From CAYSHJ01 sp964589725 (GTDB taxonomy: Bacteria; Planctomycetota; Planctomycetia; Planctomycetales; Planctomycetaceae), in the NCBI GenBank assembly GCA_964589725.1, contig CAZPUJ010000030.1, forward strand, positions 1 to 5,079: a stretch of DNA of 5,079 bases, written 5' to 3'. This document shows, one piece after another, positions 1 to 5,023 of the stretch. The position numbers and the translations under genes are program-made. The notes under the pieces were generated by a model, which worked only from the letters and a program-made list of their open reading frames with translations, ran no database searches and was not told the origin of the DNA. Position 1 is the stretch's first letter; every line of letters begins with the position of its first letter.

Positions 1-855
1 TTTGACCAAGTCCCTGGCCCCTTCGGTCGTGGCGATGTTGCCGGCGACGACGTCGATGCTCCAGCGGCGTTTGATCTCGCGGACGGTCTCGATGACGTTC
101 TTCGAGTGTCCGTGAGCCGAATCCACCACCAGCACGTCGACTCCCTTCTCCAGCAGGCAAGCGGCTCGTTCGAAGTCAAACACGCCGATCGCCGCCCCGA
201 CCCGTAGGCGGCCGCGCGAATCTTTCGACGCGCGCGGGAACCTCAGGTTCTTGTCGATGTCCTTGATCGTGATCAATCCCTTCAATTGATATTGGTCGTC
301 AACTAGGAGAAGTTTCTCCACTTTGTTTTCCAGGAGTATTCGTTGAGCGGACACCAAGTCTGTGTGTTCGTGGGCCGTGACGAGCTTATCTTTGGTCATG
401 ACGTCGGCCACGCGCGTGTCACTGGACTCCAGAAATCGCAGGTCTCGCCGCGTCAAGATGCCCACCAGCTTGCCGTTGCGCGTAATCGGCACGCCGCCAA
501 TGTTCCGCTCGTCCATGATTTTCATGGCTTCGCCGACACTAGCCTCCGGCGGCAGCGTGACCGGATCGACGATGACGCCGTGCTCGGACCGCTTCACACG
601 CTCGACCTGCAATCCTTGCTGGTCGAGCGTCATATTCTTGTGAATGACACCGATCCCGCCCTCTTGAGCTAAAGCAATCGCCATCTCAGCCTCGGTGACG
701 GTGTCCATCGGGCTGGAGACGACGGGAATGTTCAGCGTCACATTCCGAGTCAGCCGCGAGGACACATCGACCTCCACCGGCATGACCTCCGAATAAGCCG
801 GCTCCAGCAAGACGTCATCAAACGTCACCCCGCGAGCAACAATGCGGTCTTCCAT
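1..855 (-). CDS. guaB: Inosine-5'-monophosphate dehydrogenase, N-terminal part (C-terminus beyond window edge)
   Basis: IMP dehydrogenase oxidises IMP to XMP with NAD+, the committed step of guanine nucleotide synthesis in the cytosol. Translating the minus strand from the ATG at 855-853 gives 285 uninterrupted residues to the left edge, out of about 490 in the family. The N-terminus reads MEDRIVARGVTFDDVLLEPA, a typical IMPDH opening, followed by the barrel motif VSSPMDTVTE at 46-55 and GGIGVIHKNM at 66-75. A tandem CBS pair, the regulatory nucleotide-binding module, is inserted at about 89-205, with halves around VDPVTLPPEASVGEA and VADVMTKDKLVTAHE. The barrel resumes with VGAAIG and the NAD-site motif VVDSAHGHS at 243-251, then VVAGNIATTEGA. 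The catalytic Cys loop and active-site flap would lie beyond base 1. The start is supported by GGGAG at 868-864, eight bases upstream. It is the last gene of a same-strand series but is separated by 446 bases from the previous one, so probably has its own promoter. Confidence 0.97.
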   Translation of the reverse strand, partial: MEDRIVARGVTFDDVLLEPAYSEVMPVEVDVSSRLTRNVTLNIPVVSSPMDTVTEAEMAIALAQEGGIGVIHKNMTLDQQGLQVERVKRSEHGVIVDPVTLPPEASVGEAMKIMDERNIGGVPITRNGKLVGILTRRDLRFLESSDTRVADVMTKDKLVTAHEHTDLVSAQRILLENKVEKLLLVDDQYQLKGLITIKDIDKNLRFPRASKDSRGRLRVGAAIGVFDFERAACLLEKGVDVLVVDSAHGHSKNVIETVREIKRRWSIDVVAGNIATTEGARDLVK

Positions 856-863
856 TCGCAATA

Positions 864-868
864 CTCCC
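864..868 (-). promoter_or_regulatory. Ribosome binding site of guaB
   Basis: On the minus strand GGGAG ends eight bases before the ATG at 855. Together with the family-typical first residues it fixes the guaB start. Confidence 0.6.
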
Positions 869-889
869 AAGTACAAAACGGCCGCCGAG

Positions 890-924
890 CAATTGCCAAT
901 TGCAAATCTGCAATCTTCAATTGG
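890..924. repeat. A+T-rich CAATTG repeat cluster upstream of guaB
   Basis: The hexamer CAATTG, itself a palindrome, occurs at 890-895, 897-902 and 918-923. Between the last two lie the near-duplicates TGCAAATC (901-908) and TGCAATC (909-915). CCAATTG at 896-902 and CAATTGG at 918-924 can form a 7-bp stem with a 15-base loop. The stretch is conspicuously A+T-rich for its surroundings and lies 35-70 bases upstream of the guaB start, so it may be a regulatory site or a dispersed intergenic repeat. Confidence 0.5.
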
Positions 925-966
925 TCGAGTGCTCTGTCACAGCAAAGAATTCGGGTCGCGGAAATC

Positions 967-1028
967 AACCGCAGGGCACTAGCCCCGGTTCTTGCTGCAC
1001 AAACCGGACGCTAGCGCGTTCCGGCTCA
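967..1028. repeat. REP-like inverted pair of hairpins
   Basis: Hairpin one, 967-990: AACCG/CGGTT outer stem, CA bulge, GGGC/GCCC inner stem, ACTA loop. Hairpin two, 1004-1024: CCGGA/TCCGG outer stem, CGC/GCG inner stem with a one-base T bulge, TAGC loop. Both have a CTAG core and an AACCGG-type flank, and they face each other in opposite orientation, as in BIME-like pairs of REP elements. The second unit resembles, from memory, a dispersed palindrome of planctomycete genomes; this is recollection, not a search result. There is no U-tract after either hairpin, so simple intrinsic termination is not indicated. Confidence 0.65.
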
Positions 1029-1032
1029 CATT

Positions 1033-1068
1033 AAAATCAAGCGGTGACTTAAAATTGAACGGTGACAA
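1033..1068. repeat. Two-copy 18-base imperfect tandem repeat
   Basis: AAAATCAAGCGGTGACTT at 1033-1050 is followed directly by AAAATTGAACGGTGACAA at 1051-1068, identical at 13 of 18 positions, with the CGGTGAC core exact. Two copies only; significance uncertain. Confidence 0.4.
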
Positions 1069-1122
1069 AGCACTAGACGAAATCAGACTCAGCGGGCCAA
1101 CAAGCTCCCCACCATGTCATGT

Positions 1123-1147
1123 CCCCTCTCCCGGCCGGGGAGAGGGG
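1123..1147. repeat. Perfect 10-bp palindromic C/G hairpin
   Basis: CCCCTCTCCC at 1123-1132 pairs exactly with GGGAGAGGGG at 1138-1147 across a five-base GGCCG loop. Such CCCCTCTCC/GGAGAGGGG palindromes are common dispersed intergenic elements in several G+C-rich bacteria. It lies about 155 bases after the kelch stop codon and could stop RNA decay or transcription from that side, but there is no U-tract. Confidence 0.6.
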
Positions 1148-1211
1148 CCGTGGAATGTCCACCTGCTCCCGTCCCCGCCATCAGCGAATGATAGAAACCC
1201 GCGCAACGAAG

Positions 1212-1251
1212 TTGGAGTCGCCCGCTTTGGAGTGCGACGATTCATCGCCGC
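1212..1251. repeat. GGAGTGCGACGAT-type hairpin element
   Basis: GCGACGAT (1234-1241) pairs with ATCGCCGC (1244-1251) as an eight-step stem with one A/C mismatch and a two-base loop. An alternative fold uses GTCGC (1217-1221) with GCGAC (1234-1238). The words CGCTTTGGAGTGCG resemble, from memory, another dispersed planctomycete repeat. It is intergenic, between the kelch stop and the C/G palindrome. Confidence 0.45.
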
Positions 1252-1301
1252 GTCCGGCTCGGCGATTCCTCACGATAGCGAGCGCGACGCCATTTCGTCG
1301 A

Positions 1302-2375
1302 CTACTTCCGCCGTAGCTTCCACACGTCGGGTTCCATGTTGTTGCCGGCGACCATCCACAACGCTCCGTCGTGAACGAAGACGCTCGCGGCGTGACGCGG
1401 TTTCCAGGGCGTGTTGGGCACCTCGTGCCAGTGCTTGCCGTCGACCGAGTACCAGACGTCGTTGCGGTTCGCTGTCGCGTAGCCTTCGAGCACCCATAAG
1501 CGATCATCCCACGCGGCGACGTCGTGATATTGGCGAGCGGCCCAAGGAGCGGCTGCGGTGTGTTGCTCCCAAGTGACGCCGTCGGCGGAGCTCCAGACGT
1601 CGTTGAAATACTTGCGAGTCGGAATCTTCGGAGTGTCATACGTGCCGCCGCCGAGAATCCAGATGCGGCCTTTGTGAACCGCGCTGCCGCCGATCATGCC
1701 GCGCTGCGGCCAGAACGGCTCTTTCGGTTGGACCTGTTGCCAGTTCACTCCGTCCTGAGTGGTCCAAACGTCGCGATAGAAAACTTCATCCGCCTTCGCG
1801 AACGCGGGCATCGTTTGACCGCCGATGACCCACATCTTGTCGGCGTGGACGACCGTATAATGCAATGTTCGGGGTCCCCACGGCGCGGGTTTGCCGCGAT
1901 TGACGAGGCTCCACGACTTGCCGTCGGCCGAGTTCCACACGTCGTTCTGATAACTCCCCTGATTCGCGTCGCCGCCGATGATCCACAGCTTGTCACGAAA
2001 GACGGCGTATCCGGCCGTGTGGCGTCCCTCCCAATCGGACGTCGGATCGAACGAGCGGTCTTTGAACGTGTTCGGTTTTTCGAGCGTCCACTCGGCCCCG
2101 TCGTGAGAACTCCAGACTTCGTTGTTGCAGATGCGCGGAAAGAATTGTCGCTGAGCCGGCGCCGGGTTCCAACCGCCGAGCAGCCACATTTTGCCTTGAA
2201 ACGACAACGCTCCCGCCCCGTCTCGCGGAGCGAACGAGGCGGTCATCGTGACTTTGATCCATTCGTACGCGACGGGTTGCGCGGGATCGTCAGCGGCGGG
2301 TGCGACGGTCGCGAGCACAACGAGCAAAAACCACGCAACGCCCAACCAAGCACGGCTCTGTGAAATGGACAGCAT
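1302..2375 (-). CDS. Secreted kelch-type six-bladed beta-propeller protein
   Basis: A 357-residue exported protein of unknown ligand. Residues 1-27 form a signal peptide: an Arg at position 8, a hydrophobic core WLGVAWFLLVVLATV, and an APA/A cleavage site after residue 27. The rest is a kelch-like repeat array. Hydrophobic-GG strands occur at about 65, 132, 183, 240, 295 (V-L-E-G) and 341 (V-A-G). Each is followed by an (N/R/P)-(D/E)-V-W strand at 85, 144, 201, 258, 305 and 349, and the first five by S-x-DG-x-x-W. That makes six blades. The last blade ends right after DVW and lacks its outer W strand, while the N-terminal YEWIKVT (38-43) can supply it, closing the ring. Such propellers usually bind proteins or glycans; catalytic galactose-oxidase residues cannot be recognised. 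The ATG at 2375 was chosen over an in-frame GTG at 2450 because it has GAGGT seven bases upstream and starts the signal peptide. It lies 99 bases after the TIM-barrel gene. Confidence 0.85.
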   Translation of the reverse strand: MLSISQSRAWLGVAWFLLVVLATVAPAADDPAQPVAYEWIKVTMTASFAPRDGAGALSFQGKMWLLGGWNPAPAQRQFFPRICNNEVWSSHDGAEWTLEKPNTFKDRSFDPTSDWEGRHTAGYAVFRDKLWIIGGDANQGSYQNDVWNSADGKSWSLVNRGKPAPWGPRTLHYTVVHADKMWVIGGQTMPAFAKADEVFYRDVWTTQDGVNWQQVQPKEPFWPQRGMIGGSAVHKGRIWILGGGTYDTPKIPTRKYFNDVWSSADGVTWEQHTAAAPWAARQYHDVAAWDDRLWVLEGYATANRNDVWYSVDGKHWHEVPNTPWKPRHAASVFVHDGALWMVAGNNMEPDVWKLRRK

Positions 2376-2382
2376 TGGTTCG

Positions 2383-2387
2383 ACCTC
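2383..2387 (-). promoter_or_regulatory. Ribosome binding site of the kelch gene
   Basis: GAGGT on the minus strand ends seven bases before the ATG at 2375. It decides the start: the in-frame GTG at 2450 lies inside a hairpin repeat and would bury the signal peptide behind 25 extra residues. Confidence 0.65.
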
Positions 2388-2408
2388 GTGTGACGGGTGA
2401 AGTGTCGC

Positions 2409-2474
2409 CCGCTCTTGGCGAGAGCGGACGTGGCGAGCAAAGCTTGCCACACATCGGCTCTCGGCGAGAGCCGA
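2409..2474. repeat. Array of three consecutive hairpins between TIM-barrel and kelch genes
   Basis: Three hairpins fill almost the whole spacer. First: CCGCTCT (2409-2415) with AGAGCGG (2421-2427), seven bp, five-base loop. Second: GTGGCGAGC (2430-2438) with GCTTGCCAC (2442-2450), nine pairs including one G-U in the plus-strand RNA, AAA loop. Third: TCGGCTCTC (2454-2462) with GAGAGCCGA (2466-2474), nine perfect pairs, GGC loop. All three carry GGCGAG in the plus-strand reading, so they look related. The third begins directly after the stop codon of the TIM-barrel gene. None is followed by a U-tract on the minus strand. They may protect the upstream message or attenuate transcription into the kelch gene, or be a mobile repeat. 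Confidence 0.7.
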
Positions 2475-3239
2475 CTACTCTTTGCTCAATTCCTCAAAGA
2501 GCGCTTTGTAGTACCGCATGACTCGCAGCGTGTCGGTCGTCGGCGGGCTTTCGGAGAGGCACCAGCCGCGATAGTTGACTGACCGCAACAGCGCGAACAG
2601 TTCACGATACGAATAATCGGGATCATAAAGGTCATGGATGTGAACCGTCGAACCAAGCATATCTTTGAGCAGATCGAAGCTGGACTTCAAGGAGCCATTC
2701 GCCATTTCTCCGGGATTCGAGTTCCAGCAGACGCGGACCTTGGGATGCTCGGCGACTTGCATGATCTTGCGAATCACGTCGGGAGCTTGTGTGCCTCGAC
2801 CGTGAACTTCGACGCGGATTTCTTGGCCATGATCGGCGGCGAATTGACCGCACTCGCGCAACGCCAAGCCCATGCGCTCGATCGTGCGCGATTCGTCCTC
2901 GCCTTTGTTGAAGCCGTTCGGCCGGACTTTGACTCCCGAACCGCCGATATCTTCGGACAACAAAATGAACTGTTTCGTCAGTTCGACGTTTTGTTGGACG
3001 ATGCCGTGATCGGAGTTGTGGTATTCGCAGGCAGAGCCGGGGCCGACGCACGTGACCTTCGAGTCGGCGAATCGCTTGCGGACTTCGTCTCGCTGGTTCT
3101 TTGTCAGCGACGGCTCGACCCCGTGTTTGTGAGTGCTGCGTAACTCGACGCCCACAAAGCCGGTCGCTTCGCAGTTTTTAATGAGCGTCGGCAAGTCCCA
3201 CTCCGCGCCCCACATGTACGTCACGAGGCCGAGCTTCAT
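2475..3239 (-). CDS. Sugar phosphate isomerase/epimerase-like TIM-barrel protein
   Basis: A complete 254-residue protein of the xylose-isomerase-like / AP endonuclease family 2 TIM-barrel superfamily, a normal length for a single barrel. It opens with MKLGLVTYMWG (strand 1), followed by GFVGVELR (27-34), KVTCVGPG (61-68), GVKVRPNG (102-109), IRVEVHGRG (141-149), VRVCWNSNP (168-176), TVHIHDLYD (198-206) and RGWCLSE (224-230), which match the eight barrel strands. By family analogy the metal ligands would be Glu144, a residue of the sixth strand, His200 or His202, and Glu230. The sixth strand shows Asn (CWNSNP) where relatives usually have Asp. No signal peptide is seen, so it is probably cytosolic. 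The substrate cannot be told; members act on ketoses, inositols or hydroxypyruvate. The ATG at 3239 lies 48 bases after the small upstream gene and has no clear Shine-Dalgarno sequence, which fits translation from a shared message. Confidence 0.88.
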   Translation of the reverse strand: MKLGLVTYMWGAEWDLPTLIKNCEATGFVGVELRSTHKHGVEPSLTKNQRDEVRKRFADSKVTCVGPGSACEYHNSDHGIVQQNVELTKQFILLSEDIGGSGVKVRPNGFNKGEDESRTIERMGLALRECGQFAADHGQEIRVEVHGRGTQAPDVIRKIMQVAEHPKVRVCWNSNPGEMANGSLKSSFDLLKDMLGSTVHIHDLYDPDYSYRELFALLRSVNYRGWCLSESPPTTDTLRVMRYYKALFEELSKE

Positions 3240-3287
3240 GGTGGAATCTTTTCAACGAATGGACACCAGCCGGATTGGAACACTAAC

Positions 3288-3494
3288 CTAGGGACGCTCG
3301 TCGTGTTCTTCGACGAAGAACAGCACCGAGTTCAACGGGATATGAACCGCCACGCGACGAGTGCCTTTGAGTTGGTCCACGACGAGAACCTGCTCGTCGG
3401 CCGACATCAACAAACCTTTGATCGGCGTAACCCCCGCCAATCGCAGGGTGACCAGAATCGTCTTGCCCAACAGCTTACGGACGAGTTCGCTCAT
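3288..3494 (-). CDS. Small protein resembling a single Sm-like (Hfq/LSm-type) domain
   Basis: A 68-residue protein, not recognised with certainty. After a short helix-like start (MSELVRKLLGK) residues 12-40 read as strands with the pattern of an Sm1 motif: hydrophobic TILVTLRLAG, then PIKGLL, then a Ser-x-Asp turn, then QVLVVD. Residues 46-61 (RRVAVHIPLNSVLFFV) resemble the Sm2 strand pair, with His51 close to where Hfq has its YKH. The acidic tail is EEHDERP. Hfq and LSm proteins form rings that bind RNA; that role here is inference from pattern only, and a plain small beta-barrel is the alternative. The ATG at 3494 is preferred over an in-frame GTG at 3569 because GAGGA stands seven bases upstream and the 25 extra residues would simply be translated hairpin repeat. 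It sits between fabH (75-base gap) and the TIM-barrel gene (48-base gap), same strand. Confidence 0.7.
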   Translation of the reverse strand: MSELVRKLLGKTILVTLRLAGVTPIKGLLMSADEQVLVVDQLKGTRRVAVHIPLNSVLFFVEEHDERP

Positions 3495-3501
3495 GACGAA
3501 G

Positions 3502-3506
3502 TCCTC
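3502..3506 (-). promoter_or_regulatory. Ribosome binding site of the small Sm-like gene
   Basis: GAGGA on the minus strand ends seven bases before the ATG at 3494 and decides between this start and the GTG at 3569. Confidence 0.6.
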
Positions 3507-3510
3507 GGTT

Positions 3511-3567
3511 GGAGTACCGCCTTCAGCGGCGTACTGGAGGGGAAAACCGCCTGAAGGCGGGATTCCC
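3511..3567. repeat. Double-hairpin repeat in the fabH / small-gene spacer
   Basis: Hairpin one: AGTAC (3513-3517) with GTACT (3531-3535), with an inner CGC/GCG step (3518-3520, 3526-3528). Hairpin two: GGGAA (3540-3544) with TTCCC (3563-3567), an internal loop, then CCGCC (3547-3551) with GGCGG (3556-3560) around a TGAA loop. CCGCCTTCAG-type words occur in both halves in opposite sense. It resembles, from memory, CCGCCTGAAGGCGG repeats dispersed in planctomycete genomes. It begins two bases past the fabH stop codon and ends just before the next ribosome binding site. Confidence 0.65.
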
Positions 3568-3569
3568 AC

Positions 3570-4544
3570 TTACCAACGAAACAGCGCCGTACCCCACGTC
3601 AATCCACCGCCGAAGCCGCACATCAAAATCGTGTCACCGGAATGAATGCGTCCCGCGCGGTAAGCCTCGTCGAGAATCAGCGGGATCGAACCGGCGGACG
3701 TGTTACCATAGCGGTCGACTTGCGACACGACCTTCTCGGACGGAATGCCAAGTTTCTCCACCGCGTGATCCAAAATGCGCGCGTTAGCTTGGTGCAACAA
3801 GAACAACGAGACGTCCTCGATCCGCAAGTTGGATTTTTCGAGGACCAATCGAATCGTGTCCTCGACGACTCGAACGGCCCAGACGAAAACATTGCGGCCG
3901 TCCATTTGAAGATACTGTCGTCCGTTCGCAATGTCGTCGGGGGTCGCGGGCTGTCGACTGCCACTGGCCGGACATTCCAACAACGGTCCGCCGCTGCCAT
4001 CGGAGCCCAATTGGTAGCACAACAAACCCTGCTCCGGCGTGCCTCGCTGCAACAACACCGCACCGGCGCCGTCGCCGAACAACGGCGCCATTTTCTTGTC
4101 GAACGGATCGACGATGCGACTGCAACAGTCGGCACCGATGGCAAGCGCCAATCGACTGTTTCCCGTCGCCACGTACTGCGCGGCAGTCGCGAATGAGTAC
4201 ATAAATCCGGAACACGCGGCCGAAACGTCGAATGCCGCAGCGTCCAAACCCAATTTTTCCTGAACCAGGCAGGCCGTCGACGGGCAAAGGTGATCGGGAG
4301 TGAACGTGCCGAGAATGACCAAGTCGATGTCCGCTGCGTTCACACCGGCGTTGTCGATCGCGCGCTTCGCGGATTCCACGCACAAGTCGCTCGTCGCCAT
4401 GTCTTGCGGAGCGTAACCTCGCGCGAAGATGCCGGTACGTTGCTCGATCCAATCCGGGTCGTAGCCGTACCGCTCGCGCAGATCGGCGTTCGTCACGATG
4501 TTGTTCGGGACGAACGAGCCGCTGCCAACGATTTTCACTCCCAT
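3570..4544 (-). CDS. fabH: Beta-ketoacyl-[acyl-carrier-protein] synthase III
   Basis: FabH condenses acetyl-CoA (or another short acyl-CoA) with malonyl-ACP to start fatty acid synthesis in the cytosol. The 324-residue product has the usual family length and all signatures. They are VKIVGSGSFVPNNIVTN at the N-terminus, DWIEQRTGI (31-39), the active-site Cys111 in DVSAACSGF, GDGAGAV (157-163), His251 in LLHQAN and Asn281 in RYGNTSAGSIP, followed by the C-terminal GFGGGLTWG (310-318). Cys111, His251 and Asn281 form the catalytic triad, so the enzyme looks intact. The ATG at 4544 starts exactly where the family starts. The frame stays open upstream to a TTG at 4889, but that Pro/Ala/Ser-rich extension of 115 residues matches nothing. 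Only a distant GAGG (15 bases off) precedes the ATG. No plsX, rpmF, fabD, fabG or acpP gene is visible beside it. A small Sm-like gene follows after 75 bases. Confidence 0.96.
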   Translation of the reverse strand: MGVKIVGSGSFVPNNIVTNADLRERYGYDPDWIEQRTGIFARGYAPQDMATSDLCVESAKRAIDNAGVNAADIDLVILGTFTPDHLCPSTACLVQEKLGLDAAAFDVSAACSGFMYSFATAAQYVATGNSRLALAIGADCCSRIVDPFDKKMAPLFGDGAGAVLLQRGTPEQGLLCYQLGSDGSGGPLLECPASGSRQPATPDDIANGRQYLQMDGRNVFVWAVRVVEDTIRLVLEKSNLRIEDVSLFLLHQANARILDHAVEKLGIPSEKVVSQVDRYGNTSAGSIPLILDEAYRAGRIHSGDTILMCGFGGGLTWGTALFRW

Positions 4545-4785
4545 CAGCGAACAAGTCCGCCTCGGAAATGGCCGGCGAGTGGCATTGGTTGCTGGTGAAC
4601 CTCGCGCTGCGGAGCTCGCCGAATCCGCTGGCTGCGGCATCGGCTCACAAACGGCCAACGCACGTGCTGACGGCAACCTCACATCGATCGCTGCGGGACT
4701 CACCAGTGAAGTCGGTAAGCCAGAAGCATCGGAGTCAGTGGCAGGTTCAAGGCAAGCGGGAGGAGGGACAAATTTAACAACAGAT

Positions 4786-4799
4786 CCGGTTCCAACCGG
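4786..4799. promoter_or_regulatory. Short inverted repeat upstream of fabH, possible operator
   Basis: CCGGTT (4786-4791) and AACCGG (4794-4799) are separated by two bases, a compact dyad about 240 bases before the fabH ATG. It could be a repressor site or chance; no matching family site is known to me. Confidence 0.25.
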
Positions 4800-4973
4800 T
4801 AATGTGCTGGCGTGCATGAAAGCGAGATCCTCGGGCTGAGGAGGTTGGCCTGGGGGGCTAGACAAACAGTACGATGCCAACGACCTCAAGCGGGAACGGA
4901 GTATATCCGTCCCTGTTCAGGCAAACCAGCGATCGCGACACGGCTGGCTAATTCTTCAATCTGCGTCTTGGTT

Positions 4974-5023
4974 GAAATACAAGCCCGAAGCGCAAGCGAG
5001 GGAATCCGCAGAAATCCCTCGCT
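4974..5023. repeat. Dispersed-type hairpin repeat (AAGCCCGAAGCGCAAGCGAG family)
   Basis: AGCGAGGGA (4995-5003) pairs exactly with TCCCTCGCT (5015-5023) over an 11-base loop. The left arm extends back through AAATACAAGCCCGAAGCGCA. That word, which reads YKPEAQARE when translated on the plus strand, is one I recall as a very frequent intergenic repeat in planctomycete genomes. It is the best single taxonomic hint in the window, but rests on memory. Confidence 0.6.

Larger units (their letters stand above)
856..1301. other. Long intergenic region between kelch gene and guaB, mosaic of repeats
   Basis: These 446 bases hold no convincing gene: the open frames here lack a recognisable family, a good ribosome binding site or consistent coding character. 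They do contain at least four unlike repeat or hairpin elements: an A+T-rich CAATTG cluster, a REP-like hairpin pair, a C/G palindrome, and a GGAGTGCGACGAT hairpin; plus a two-copy 18-base tandem. The guaB promoter should lie in the part nearest guaB, but no clear -10/-35 pair could be picked. Confidence 0.7.

Noticed and set aside
870..899. Possible guaB promoter TTGGCA - 18 bases - TGTACT on the minus strand
   Set aside because: The -10 match is weak and the implied transcription start would remove the GGGAG ribosome binding site.
1123..1147. Intrinsic terminator for the kelch gene
   Set aside because: The stem is strong but no run of T follows on the minus strand, and it lies about 155 bases from the stop codon.
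992..1576. 194-codon plus-strand frame across the repeat-rich gap and the kelch C-terminus
   Set aside because: It runs through palindromic repeats, is Arg/Ser/Pro-rich without any family motif, and overlaps the kelch gene in antisense.
1524..2363. 279-codon open frame on the plus strand opposite the kelch gene
   Set aside because: It is antisense to a well-supported secreted propeller, has no recognisable domain, and long antisense frames are expected in G+C-rich DNA.
2376..2450. 25-residue N-terminal extension of the kelch protein from a GTG
   Set aside because: It lies within the hairpin array and would precede a clear signal peptide that starts at the ATG with its own GAGGT site.
2409..2474. 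Interpretation of the hairpin array as a CRISPR array
   Set aside because: The units are three non-identical palindromes without equal-length unique spacers, and no cas gene is present.
3495..3569. 25-residue N-terminal extension of the small protein from a GTG at 3569
   Set aside because: It is translated hairpin repeat; the internal ATG at 3494 has a good GAGGA site seven bases upstream.
4545..4889. N-terminal extension of FabH by 115 residues from a TTG
   Set aside because: FabH proteins begin at the MGVKIVGSG segment; the extension is Pro/Ala/Ser-rich, has no homology I can recognise and no ribosome binding site.
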